Part shown: piece after piece, positions 1 to 7,644 of the stretch
Layout: each line of letters begins with the position of its first letter
Position numbering within the stretch: the first letter of the stretch is position 1
Translations under genes and position numbers: made by a program
Origin: Pseudomonas sp. GV085
GTDB taxonomy: Bacteria > Pseudomonadota > Gammaproteobacteria > Pseudomonadales > Pseudomonadaceae
Length of the DNA: 64,000 bases
Assembly (NCBI RefSeq): GCF_003050925.1
Contig: NZ_QAOV01000019.1
Coordinates: 1 to 64,000, forward strand
Direction: 5' to 3'
The notes under the pieces: generated by a model
What the model was told of the DNA's origin: nothing
The model's database searches: none
Seen by the model: the letters and a program-made list of their open reading frames with translations, nothing else

Positions 1-33
1 TTGCGCTTCAGATCTCTCGTCAGCGGGAGGCGA

Positions 34-61
34 ATTCTACAGCGTTACACGCTGCTGTCAA
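34..61 (-). promoter_or_regulatory. rRNA operon promoter, downstream of two
   Basis: On the minus strand TTGACA (56-61) is followed after exactly 16 bases by TAGAAT (34-39), then CGCCTCCCGC and an AGATC-containing leader running to base 1. I recognise this arrangement as the Pseudomonas rrn promoter and leader. Transcription would run leftwards out of the window, so a 16S gene should lie just beyond base 1; it is not visible here. Confidence 0.8.
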
Positions 62-179
62 CACCTCTTTTTCAACTCCCTTTTGGCTTCGATGACCTGA
101 AGCGACCTGCTGCCGAAAACTGCGTAACTCTTTGTTTACCAAGGAGTTTTCCGTTTCGACTGCGCCGGAAGTGGGGCGA

Positions 180-207
180 ATTATAGGCCTCCAGAATCTG
201 CCGTCAA
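180..207 (-). promoter_or_regulatory. rRNA operon promoter, upstream of two
   Basis: Minus-strand TTGACG (202-207), 16-base spacer, perfect TATAAT (180-185). It is in tandem with the promoter at 34-61, as is usual for rrn operons. Bases 1-342 contain no convincing gene: the short open frames there cross this promoter DNA. Confidence 0.7.
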
Positions 208-342
208 GCGCCGATTCTGGTTTTCTACCGATATGTACAAAAACACTGCATATATATAGACGCGCCCGCGGGGAATGCGCAGTATATTGCCCAACACAAA
301 AAGAAATACCCTTGATTCCTATATTTCGGACGATGCCACGTA

Positions 343-1230
343 ATGAATGATCAGCCTCGCAGCCTGGCCTCTACCCTGTTCTCGGTTGGGCTGCTGCTCA
401 TAGCCATGGCATCGATCCAGTCCGGAGCCTCCCTGGCCAAAAGCATGTTCTCCGTTGTTGGCCCTCAGGGGACGACAACATTACGACTGATTTTTGCCAG
501 CGTGATCATGATGCTGATACTGCGTCCATGGCGGGCAAAACTCACCGCAAGATCCCTGCGCACCGTCATCGTCTACGGGATGGCGCTGGGCGGCATGAAC
601 TTCCTCTTCTATATGTCATTGCAAACCGTCCCGCTGGGCATCGCGGTGGCGCTTGAATTCACCGGCCCACTGGCCGTGGCGATCTACGCCTCGCGTCGCG
701 CGATCGACTTTTTGTGGATCGCCCTGGCTGCCGTCGGCTTGCTGTTACTGATACCAACGGGAGAAGCGACCGCAGGAATCGATCTGGTAGGCGCCGGTTA
801 TGCCTTGGGTGCAGGGGTCTGCTGGGCACTGTACATTCTGTTTGGCCAAAAGGCCGGGGCCGATAATGGCGTGCAAACCGCCGCACTGGGGGTAATGATC
901 GCTGCGCTCTTTGTAGCCCCTATCGGTATTGTCCATGCTGGCTCCGCATTGCTGACCCCGTCACTGATCCCCGTGGCGCTTGGCGTCGCCGTCTTGTCCA
1001 CTGCCCTCCCCTACACCCTGGAGATGGTCGCTCTGACTCGCATGCCGGCCAGAACCTTCGGCACATTGATGAGCATTGAGCCTGCCTTCGGTGCGTTATC
1101 GGGCTTGCTGTTCCTGCATGAATACCTCTCACTGTCGCAGTGGATGGCAATCCTGTGCATTATCCTGGCCTCCGTCGGCGCAACCATGACCATGAGCACT
1201 GCCGCCAGGCCAGCAGTAGCGGCAGATTGA
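343..1230 (+). CDS. rhtA: Inner-membrane EamA-family amino acid exporter, RhtA-like
   Basis: A 295-aa, almost wholly hydrophobic protein with about ten membrane segments and two EamA repeats. Several stretches match what I recall of E. coli RhtA (threonine/homoserine exporter): AMASIQSGASLAKS near residue 22, then TVPLGIAVALEFTGPLAVA near residues 90-108, and ALTRMPARTFGTLMS in the second half. The predicted role is efflux of threonine, homoserine or related amino acids at the inner membrane. The start ATG has only a weak upstream purine stretch. The gene stands alone, divergent from the rrn promoters. Family is sure; the exact substrate is inferred. Confidence 0.85.
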   Translation: MNDQPRSLASTLFSVGLLLIAMASIQSGASLAKSMFSVVGPQGTTTLRLIFASVIMMLILRPWRAKLTARSLRTVIVYGMALGGMNFLFYMSLQTVPLGIAVALEFTGPLAVAIYASRRAIDFLWIALAAVGLLLLIPTGEATAGIDLVGAGYALGAGVCWALYILFGQKAGADNGVQTAALGVMIAALFVAPIGIVHAGSALLTPSLIPVALGVAVLSTALPYTLEMVALTRMPARTFGTLMSIEPAFGALSGLLFLHEYLSLSQWMAILCIILASVGATMTMSTAARPAVAAD

Positions 1231-1399
1231 GCGCGGATATGACACGGGTCTGGTATTTGCCGCTCAACTAGGCCATGTTTAGCCCCGCAACCCAAGGTCA
1301 TGCCATGGACAAATCCAGATAGGGACATCGGTACGCGTCAAGCGAAAGCGAATGCAGCCAGACCCGGGCACAAGATCCGGGGACGCTATAAGGACAGTA

Positions 1400-1681
1400 A
1401 TGAAACGATTTTTGATACTGGTCGCCGTACTTGCAATTGCAGGCTGCGCAGCGACCTCGAAAACACAGATCAAGCACGGCAAGAAAGGGCTGCACATCAA
1501 CTGTTCCGGATTGTCTTCATCCTGGGACAAGTGCTACGCCAGCGCCGCCAACTCCTGCGCACCCAAGGGATACAAGGTCATCGCCAAGTCGGGAGATGCC
1601 GTGGAAGAGCCTGGTGATTATCCGTTTGGCCTCAATCCTGCTGGTTATACCAGCCGCAGCATGATCGTCATCTGCAAATAG
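1400..1681 (+). CDS. Small lipoprotein of unknown function
   Basis: A 93-aa product starting MKRFLILVAVLAIAGC, a lipoprotein signal peptide with a lipobox ending in Cys16. The mature part (about 78 aa) has four further cysteines (in NCSG, KCYAS, NSCAP and the C-terminal VICK), so disulfides are likely, and a GYKVIAKSG segment. The ATG at 1400 is preceded by AAGGA; an open frame extends further upstream but would bury the signal peptide. It ends 14 bases from the convergent tetR-type gene. I do not recognise the family; envelope location is inferred from the signal alone. Confidence 0.7.
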   Translation: MKRFLILVAVLAIAGCAATSKTQIKHGKKGLHINCSGLSSSWDKCYASAANSCAPKGYKVIAKSGDAVEEPGDYPFGLNPAGYTSRSMIVICK

Positions 1682-1695
1682 GCAGGGTCGTCGTG

Positions 1696-2256
1696 TCAGG
1701 TTCTCGGACTTGCGATCTGACGGCCGATTTCCTCGTAGCTGGACTTCAGCACTGTGCGCTGGATATCCGGGCTAGCCAGCATGCGCGCCACGACCAGCGC
1801 GCCAATACATTGCGACAGAATCGCCCACGCCAGGCTGTCGCTTTGCAAAACACCCGCCCAACTTTCCTGAAGCCGACAAATCCAGTGCTCTGCCTGTTGG
1901 CGGACAGTCAGGTCGGAACGGGCAATTTCCGCGCCCAAGGCCGGTAGCGCACAACCGGTTTCCGGACTCTCGACGTGAGACATGCTCAGGTACTGTTTCA
2001 AGCAGCGCTCAAGCTTGTCACGATCCTGCCCGTCCCCCAGTCGCGCCAGACTTTGACCCAACTCACGTTCAACAATGGTTGCGAACAACTCGTCTTTCGA
2101 CGAGAAGTGGCTATAGAAGGCGCCGCCACTCAAGCCAATCGCTTTCATCAGGCCGTCCACGCCCACCGTTGAAAATCCGGACTTCTTGGCCGATACCGCA
2201 CTGCTTTCCAGCAGCCTTTGCCTGGTTTCCAGCTTGTGACTGGCCGAATAACGCAT
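1696..2256 (-). CDS. TetR-family transcriptional regulator
   Basis: A 186-aa repressor-type protein. The N-terminal helix-turn-helix spans about residues 7-55, with the typical SGGAFYSHFSSKDELF motif, followed by a helical ligand-binding domain. The ATG at 2256 is preceded by AAGGGGAAGGG and is preferred to a GTG 24 bases upstream that lacks a spaced ribosome site. It is divergent from the SDR gene at 2350 and probably controls it and itself through the repeats at 2306-2330. The ligand is unknown. Confidence 0.85.
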   Translation of the reverse strand: MRYSASHKLETRQRLLESSAVSAKKSGFSTVGVDGLMKAIGLSGGAFYSHFSSKDELFATIVERELGQSLARLGDGQDRDKLERCLKQYLSMSHVESPETGCALPALGAEIARSDLTVRQQAEHWICRLQESWAGVLQSDSLAWAILSQCIGALVVARMLASPDIQRTVLKSSYEEIGRQIASPRT

Positions 2257-2305
2257 TGCCCTTCCCCTTGAATTGCTCACCTTGACGTCTGTCGAATCAT
2301 AGCAT

Positions 2306-2330
2306 AACGTTCGTTTAGTTAACGATCGTT
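2306..2330. promoter_or_regulatory. Putative operator between tetR-type gene and SDR gene
   Basis: Two 10-base direct repeats, AACGTTCGTT (2306-2315) and AACGATCGTT (2321-2330), 15 bases apart centre to centre. The second is a perfect palindrome and the first nearly so. They sit 20 bases before the SDR start, a common place for a TetR operator. Confidence 0.5.
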
Positions 2331-2349
2331 TACCAAAAGGGATCTACCC

Positions 2350-3078
2350 ATGAATAACAAGAAGGTCGTACTGGTCGTCGGTGCAGGTGATGCCACGGGC
2401 GGCGCCATTGCCAAGCGTTTTGCCCGGGAGGGTTTTGTCGCCTGCGTCACCCGCCGCAGTGCGGACAAACTCCAGCCACTGGTGGATGCCATCAGGGCCG
2501 ATGGTGGCGAGGCCCACGGTTTTGCCTGCGATGCACGCAAGGAGGAAGACGTGATCGCGCTGGTCGAGCGGATCGAAAGCGAGATCGGTCCCATCGAGGC
2601 ATTTGTCTTCAACATCGGCGCCAACGTGCCGTGCAGCATTCTCGAAGAAACCGCCCGCAAGTATTTCAAGATCTGGGAAATGGCCTGTTTTTCCGGTTTT
2701 CTCAATGCACGTGAAGTGGCCAAACGCATGGCCAGGCGCCAGCGGGGAACGATTCTGTTCACCGGTGCTACCGCCGGCCTGCGCGGTGCCGCCGGCTTTG
2801 CCGCATTTGCCGGTGCCAAGCACGGCATTCGTGCACTGGCGCAAAGCATGGCCCGAGAGCTCGGCCCCATGAATATTCACGTTGCCCATGTCGTCGTCGA
2901 CGGCGCCATCGATACCGACTTCATCCGTGAAAGCTTCCCGGAAAAATATGCCACCAAGGATCAGGATGGCATCCTCGATCCCGAGCATATCGCCGAAAAT
3001 TACTGGTACCTGCACAGCCAGCCCCGCGATGCCTGGACCTTCGAGCTGGATCTTCGCCCCTGGAACGAACGCTGGTAA
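2350..3078 (+). CDS. SDR-family oxidoreductase lacking the catalytic Tyr
   Basis: A 242-aa single-domain Rossmann protein. The N-terminal dinucleotide loop is VVGAGDATGGAIAKRF (residues about 9-24). The usual NNAG motif is replaced by FNIGAN. At the active site the normal YxxxK reads FAGAK, so the catalytic Tyr is Phe and only Lys is kept; the preceding Ser region is TGATAGLRG. Activity is therefore uncertain, and it may reduce poorly or act by another mechanism. It begins a likely two-gene unit with the HCCA isomerase-like gene 36 bases downstream, under the divergent TetR regulator. Confidence 0.8.
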   Translation: MNNKKVVLVVGAGDATGGAIAKRFAREGFVACVTRRSADKLQPLVDAIRADGGEAHGFACDARKEEDVIALVERIESEIGPIEAFVFNIGANVPCSILEETARKYFKIWEMACFSGFLNAREVAKRMARRQRGTILFTGATAGLRGAAGFAAFAGAKHGIRALAQSMARELGPMNIHVAHVVVDGAIDTDFIRESFPEKYATKDQDGILDPEHIAENYWYLHSQPRDAWTFELDLRPWNERW

Positions 3079-3114
3079 TTCCCCCAAAAAAACAACAAGA
3101 CGAGCGCCTTGACC

Positions 3115-3705
3115 ATGAGCAAAACCGTGGAGTTCTACTTCGACCTCGGCAGCCCCGCCACCTATCTGGCCTATACCCAGCTACCGAAAATTTGCGCACA
3201 GACTGATACCCGGTTGATCTACATTCCGTTCTTGCTGGGCGGAGTGTTCAAAGCCACCGGCAACGCCTCTCCGGTGACTATCCCGGCCAAGGGCCGCTAC
3301 ATGTTTCAGGATCTGGACCGCTACGCCAAACGCTACGGCGTGCCCCTGAAATTCAATCCGCACTTCCCGATCAACACCTTGATGCTCATGCGCGCCGTGA
3401 CAGGCATGCAACTGCGCCACCCTGAACGCTTTGCCGCCTTCATCGACTGCCTGTTCAACGCCATTTGGGTCGACGGTCGCAGCCTGGATGAACCGGCAAC
3501 CGTCGCGGCAGTATTGAGCGAAAACGGATTCGATCCACAAGAGGTGCTGGCCCTGAGCACCGATGAGGAAGTCAAAGCCCTGCTCAAGGACAACACCGAA
3601 AAAGCCGTGCAGCGAGGAGTGTTCGGTGCGCCAAGCATGTTCGTCGATGACCAACTGTACTTCGGCCAGGATCGACTGGACTTCGTACTCGAGGCCCTGA
3701 GTTAA
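3115..3705 (+). CDS. 2-hydroxychromene-2-carboxylate isomerase-like DsbA-fold protein
   Basis: A 196-aa thioredoxin-fold protein of the HCCA isomerase/kappa-GST group. The N-terminal FYFDLGSPATYLAY carries the family's active-site Ser in place of the CxxC of DsbA; the C-terminal part has GVFGAPSMFVDDQLYFGQDRL, the typical cis-Pro and glutathione-site region. Members isomerise ring-cleavage products of aromatic compounds with glutathione, but many are unassigned. The ATG at 3115 is preferred to a TTG six bases earlier. It follows the SDR gene in the same direction and overlaps the convergent dehydrogenase by four bases. The substrate is unknown. Confidence 0.8.
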   Translation: MSKTVEFYFDLGSPATYLAYTQLPKICAQTDTRLIYIPFLLGGVFKATGNASPVTIPAKGRYMFQDLDRYAKRYGVPLKFNPHFPINTLMLMRAVTGMQLRHPERFAAFIDCLFNAIWVDGRSLDEPATVAAVLSENGFDPQEVLALSTDEEVKALLKDNTEKAVQRGVFGAPSMFVDDQLYFGQDRLDFVLEALS

Positions 3706-4700
3706 ACCTCGACCACCAACCGCCCCTTTGCCGCTCCTGACAAGAGCAGTACATGGGCGGCTTCTGCCGATTCCAGCGTGAACGAGTGCGGGTCAAGCAA
3801 TGGCGCGATCTTGCCAGCTTCAATCAACTGCGCCGCCTCGTGCAGAATCTCGCCGTGATGCTCACGCCCCTTGCCGGTCAGGAGCGGCAGTAAAGTGAAG
3901 ACACCGGAGTAAGTCGCCCCGCGAAAGGAAAGCGGTGCCAGGCTGTGCTGCCCCCACCCCAGGCAACTGAGCACATGACCGTGATACATCCGTGCCGCCT
4001 TGAATGACGCATCCAGCGTTTCACCCCCCACTGTGTCATAGACAATGTCGAAGCCCTCACCGGCCGTATGCTCGGCCACATAGTCTTCAACCGAAGACTT
4101 GCGGTAATCGATAAACGTCGCGCCGAACCCTTCGATAATCGACTGCTGCCCGGCAGAGCCCGTGGCAAAAACTTCTGCGCCAAAAGCGCGGGCGATTTGC
4201 ACCGCGACATGGCCAACGCCACCGGCGCCACCATGGATCAATACCTTCTGCCCGGGCCGAACGCGAGCCCGGTCGACCAGACCTTCCCAAGCGGTGATCA
4301 GCACCAGCGGCAAACCGGCAGCCTCACGCATGCTCAAGTTGTGTGGTTTGCGAGCCAACAGTCGCGCGTCGACCACCGCGTACTCGGCCAATGAACCTTG
4401 AATACCACCGATACCGGTGGCCATGGCATATACGTCATCTCCCGGCAGCCAGCCACTGACGCCCTCCCCCAACGCCTCTACAGTCCCGGCCAGATCCATC
4501 CCCACTATCGCCGGTAATGGTTGAGCCGCATGGGTCGCCTGCCCGGAGCGGATTTTGCCGTCCAGCGGATTGACACCGCTGGCCTTGATCCTGACCAGTA
4601 CCTGTCCCGTCTGCGGCACGGGCCGTGCAATGGAAACCAAACGTAACGGCGCATTGGCCGAGTCGACCATCAGAGCGCGCATATTCAGTGAGTCAGTCAT
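3702..4700 (-). CDS. Zinc-free MDR-family quinone oxidoreductase-like enzyme
   Basis: A 332-aa medium-chain dehydrogenase/reductase. The N-terminal GroES-like domain has VKASGVNPLDGKIRSG-type sequence (RIKASGVNPLDGKIRSGQ) and the nucleotide-binding domain has IHGGAGGVGHVAVQIARAFG. The structural and catalytic zinc cysteines are absent, as in the quinone oxidoreductase/zinc-independent branch, which uses NADPH to reduce enones or quinones. The start MTDSLNMRALM is chosen over an upstream in-frame start. It is divergent from a LysR regulator, which probably controls it. Confidence 0.8.
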   Translation of the reverse strand: MTDSLNMRALMVDSANAPLRLVSIARPVPQTGQVLVRIKASGVNPLDGKIRSGQATHAAQPLPAIVGMDLAGTVEALGEGVSGWLPGDDVYAMATGIGGIQGSLAEYAVVDARLLARKPHNLSMREAAGLPLVLITAWEGLVDRARVRPGQKVLIHGGAGGVGHVAVQIARAFGAEVFATGSAGQQSIIEGFGATFIDYRKSSVEDYVAEHTAGEGFDIVYDTVGGETLDASFKAARMYHGHVLSCLGWGQHSLAPLSFRGATYSGVFTLLPLLTGKGREHHGEILHEAAQLIEAGKIAPLLDPHSFTLESAEAAHVLLLSGAAKGRLVVEV

Positions 4701-4753
4701 TTCGCCATGTCCCATCAGAAGTGAATACAGGATCAATCTTGCCTCGCCCTATT

Positions 4754-4796
4754 CATGCCGATAAGACGCCATATCGCTATAGTGATCATGCCGATA
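4754..4796. promoter_or_regulatory. LysR-type binding region
   Basis: The gap between the divergent MDR and lysR genes has a direct repeat CATGCCGATA at 4754-4763 and 4787-4796 (33 bases apart, three helical turns). Between them lies the near-palindrome ATCGCTATAGTGAT (4773-4786). This is a plausible regulator site; no footprint is implied. Confidence 0.4.
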
Positions 4797-4804
4797 CAGC
4801 ATCA

Positions 4805-5725
4805 ATGAGCAATCCCGTGGACAAACTCAATGCAATGGCGATTTTCGTGCGGGTGGTCGAACGGGGCAGTTTTTCCGCCGTTGCCCGGGAGTTGCAGACC
4901 AGCCAGCCGACCATCAGCAAAATATTGCAAACACTGGAAACCCGATTGGGCGGAAAGCTGATTGCCCGCAGCACCCGCAAGCTATCCCTGACGGACGAAG
5001 GTCAGCGCTATTACAACGAATGCCGGACCATCCTCGCCGCCGTGGATGCGGCAGAACATAGCTTCCAGTCCGGTCGGGAAAAGGTCGCCGGACCTCTGAA
5101 AATCGGCTCGTCGGTGAGTTTCGGACGCCTGCAGATCGCACCCCGGTTGCCGGACTTTCTCAAACACTACCCTGACGTACAGATAGACCTGCAACTGAGC
5201 GATCAAAACCTGGATCTGGTCGGCGAAGGGCTGGACGTCACATTCCGGATCGGTGCCCTGAACGACAGCGGCCTGATCGCTCGCCATGTCGGCAGTACCC
5301 ACCGTGTGACCGTCGCATCACCTGACTACCTCAGGCAAAACGGCCAACCGCAAACACCACAGGAACTGGGCAGGCACAACTGCCTGATGTTCAACCTGCT
5401 GAGCAGTCAAAACCTGTGGGTGTACACAAAAGACGCCCAACGCCACGAAGTGCGGATCAAGGGCAATGCGCAGAGCAACAATTCCGAGGCGATCCGCGAA
5501 ATGGTGCTGGGGGGATTGGGGATTGCACTGTCACCGGTGTGGCTATTCAGCGAAGACCTGAGCGCCGGCCGGGTGAGCGCGATTTTGCAGGACTACAGTA
5601 CGTTGTCGCTGCCAATTTATGCCGTATCCCTGGCGAATCGTCGCCAATCCGCCAGGGTCAAAGCCTTTGTCGACTATATGGCTCAGGCGCTGGATAAAGC
5701 GCCTGAGCTGCACAGGAACCAATAG
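4805..5725 (+). CDS. LysR-family transcriptional regulator
   Basis: A 306-aa regulator. The winged helix-turn-helix is at residues about 5-65 (FVRVVERGSFSAVARELQTSQPTISKILQTLE), followed by a periplasmic-binding-like effector domain to near residue 295. The branch is the common one that activates a divergently transcribed oxidoreductase. The start ATG at 4805 gives a protein of usual length; the frame is open further upstream, into the dehydrogenase gene on the other strand. The effector is unknown. The stop codon is part of a tandem repeat (5708-5778). Confidence 0.88.
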   Translation: MSNPVDKLNAMAIFVRVVERGSFSAVARELQTSQPTISKILQTLETRLGGKLIARSTRKLSLTDEGQRYYNECRTILAAVDAAEHSFQSGREKVAGPLKIGSSVSFGRLQIAPRLPDFLKHYPDVQIDLQLSDQNLDLVGEGLDVTFRIGALNDSGLIARHVGSTHRVTVASPDYLRQNGQPQTPQELGRHNCLMFNLLSSQNLWVYTKDAQRHEVRIKGNAQSNNSEAIREMVLGGLGIALSPVWLFSEDLSAGRVSAILQDYSTLSLPIYAVSLANRRQSARVKAFVDYMAQALDKAPELHRNQ

Positions 5726-5778
5726 CTGCGCACAAACAAATAGCTACACAGGAACCAAAGCTGCACCCGATCAGATAG
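5708..5778. repeat. Four degenerate 18-base tandem repeats
   Basis: Units of 18, 18, 17 and 18 bases, each beginning CTG/CTA and ending TAG or AAG: CTGCACAGGAACCAATAG (5708), CTGCGCACAAACAAATAG (5726), CTACACAGGAACCAAAG (5744), CTGCACCCGATCAGATAG (5761). The first holds the LysR stop codon and the last overlaps the stop of the convergent aminopeptidase gene. Confidence 0.6.
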
Positions 5779-7579
5779 CCGCAGTGCGAGTGTTCAGCCA
5801 CTCAAGTGCAGCACCCTCGACCAACGGACTCAGACGCTCACGCACTTCGGCGTGGTAGGCGTTGAACCACTGTTTTTCCTCGTCCGACAGCAACGATGTT
5901 TCCAGGCAACGTGTGTCGATCGGGCACAGGGTCAGGGTTTCGAACTTCAGGAACTCGCCGAATTCGCTCTTGCCTGCCTCACGGTTCATCGCCAGGTTTT
6001 CGATCCGCACACCCCAACGACCCGGACGATAGGTGCCTGGCTCAATGGAGGTGATCATGCCGGGTTGCATCGCGGTTTGCGGTGCAGGTGCGGCCTGATA
6101 GGCAATGACTTGCGGACCTTCGTGGACGTTCAGGAAGTAACCGACGCCATGACCGGTGCCGTGACCGTAATCGACACTTTCCGCCCAGATGGGCGCGCGG
6201 GCGATGGCATCGAGCAGCGGCGACAGAATGCCTTTGGGGAACTGCGCGCGGGACAAGGCAATCACGCCCTTGAGTACGCGGGTGCAATCGCGTTTTTGCT
6301 CATCGGTCGGTGTGCCCACCGCCACCATCCGCGTGATGTCGGTAGTGCCGCCCAGGTACTGGCCACCGGAGTCGATCAGCAGCAGGCCGTCCCCTTCGAT
6401 CACCGCGTGTTCTTCTTCGGTGGCGTGGTAGTGCGGCATCGCGCCATTGGCGTTGAACGCGGCGATGGTGTTGAAACTCAGCGACACATAATCCGGACGG
6501 CGCTCACGGGCGGCGGTAAGTTTTCCGTCGATGGTCAATTCGGTGATGCGCTCGCGCCCCAGCGCCGAGTCCAGCCAGGCGAAGAATTCGCACAGCGCTG
6601 CGCCGTCCTGCTCCATGGCCTGACGGATGTGTTCGGCATCGGCCAGGCTTTTTTGCGATTTGGCCAGGGTAGTCGGGTTCAGGCCTTCGATCAGCTTCAC
6701 CCCGCTGTCGAGGTTGTCCAGCAACCCCGCCGTGACCCGCGCCGGGTCGACTTGCAGGCTCGCACCGCTCGGCACGACACGCAGAGCGGCGGCGACCTCG
6801 CTGTAATCGCGCAAGGTCACGCCGTCCTGTTCGAGGATGGCGCGCAGTTCGCTGCTGACTTTGCTCAAGGCAACGAACAGCGTGGCCTGTTGCTGATTGA
6901 TCAAGGCGAAGGAAACAAACACCGGGTTGAACGACACGTCGCCGCCACGCAGGTTGAACAGCCAGGCGATGTCATCCAGGGTGGCGATGAAATGCCAGTC
7001 GGCACCCCGCGCCTGAAGGGTTTCACGCAGTTTGGCGAGTTTTTCGCCACGGCTGACGGTCGCCTGTGGTGGCAAGTGCTGATAGATCGGCTCGTTCGGC
7101 AGGCCTGGGCGGTCGTTCCAGACTCCGCTCAGCAGGTCGATGTCGGTGCGCAGACGGGCGCCACGTTCTTCAAGCTTGCTGCCCAGGGTCCGTGCCGAAG
7201 CCACGGCCATGACCGCGCCATCGACCGCGACAACGCCACCCTCGGGGGTTTGCTCGGCCAGCCATTCCAGCGGTCCGGGTTGACCCGGTTGCAGCTTGAC
7301 CAGATCAATGCCGCTGCCCTTGAGCTCCTTGGTCGCCTGCTCCCAGTAACGGCTGTCGGCCCAGACGCCGGCAAAATCCGGGGTCACGATCAGGGTGCCG
7401 ACCGAACCATGGAAACCCGACAACCACTGGCGCCCTTGCCAATAGCCCGGCAGGTATTCGGACAAGTGCGGGTCGGCCGACGGCACCAGCAAGGCGTGAA
7501 TGCCCTCCCGGCTCATCAATTCGCGGGTTTGCGCCAGGCGCTGAGGCACCGATCCATTGATCGAAAGCTGCGTATTCAT
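5771..7579 (-). CDS. Aminopeptidase P family metallopeptidase
   Basis: A 602-aa long-form aminopeptidase P (M24B). It should remove an N-terminal residue from peptides with proline second. There are two N-terminal creatinase-like domains (residues about 10-315) and a C-terminal pita-bread catalytic domain. Metal ligands are visible: the two Asp of LIDSGGQYLGGTTDITR, the His of GHGTGHGVGYFLNVHEGP, and the two Glu of TSIEPGTYRPGRWGVRIEN. The ATG at 7579 is preferred to a start 27 bases upstream. Cytoplasmic, with no signal peptide. It lies 65 bases downstream of the cysteine desulfurase gene on the same strand and may share its transcript. Confidence 0.88.
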   Translation of the reverse strand: MNTQLSINGSVPQRLAQTRELMSREGIHALLVPSADPHLSEYLPGYWQGRQWLSGFHGSVGTLIVTPDFAGVWADSRYWEQATKELKGSGIDLVKLQPGQPGPLEWLAEQTPEGGVVAVDGAVMAVASARTLGSKLEERGARLRTDIDLLSGVWNDRPGLPNEPIYQHLPPQATVSRGEKLAKLRETLQARGADWHFIATLDDIAWLFNLRGGDVSFNPVFVSFALINQQQATLFVALSKVSSELRAILEQDGVTLRDYSEVAAALRVVPSGASLQVDPARVTAGLLDNLDSGVKLIEGLNPTTLAKSQKSLADAEHIRQAMEQDGAALCEFFAWLDSALGRERITELTIDGKLTAARERRPDYVSLSFNTIAAFNANGAMPHYHATEEEHAVIEGDGLLLIDSGGQYLGGTTDITRMVAVGTPTDEQKRDCTRVLKGVIALSRAQFPKGILSPLLDAIARAPIWAESVDYGHGTGHGVGYFLNVHEGPQVIAYQAAPAPQTAMQPGMITSIEPGTYRPGRWGVRIENLAMNREAGKSEFGEFLKFETLTLCPIDTRCLETSLLSDEEKQWFNAYHAEVRERLSPLVEGAALEWLNTRTAAI

Positions 7580-7644
7580 CGAGTCTCCTGCTAACCACTT
7601 CATCATTATTGTTGGGTGCCGATCAGCGCCGGCGCTTCGTCGCC

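Noticed and set aside
5708..5778. CRISPR array
   Set aside because: Units are contiguous without spacers and are degenerate. No array or cas gene is seen anywhere in the window.
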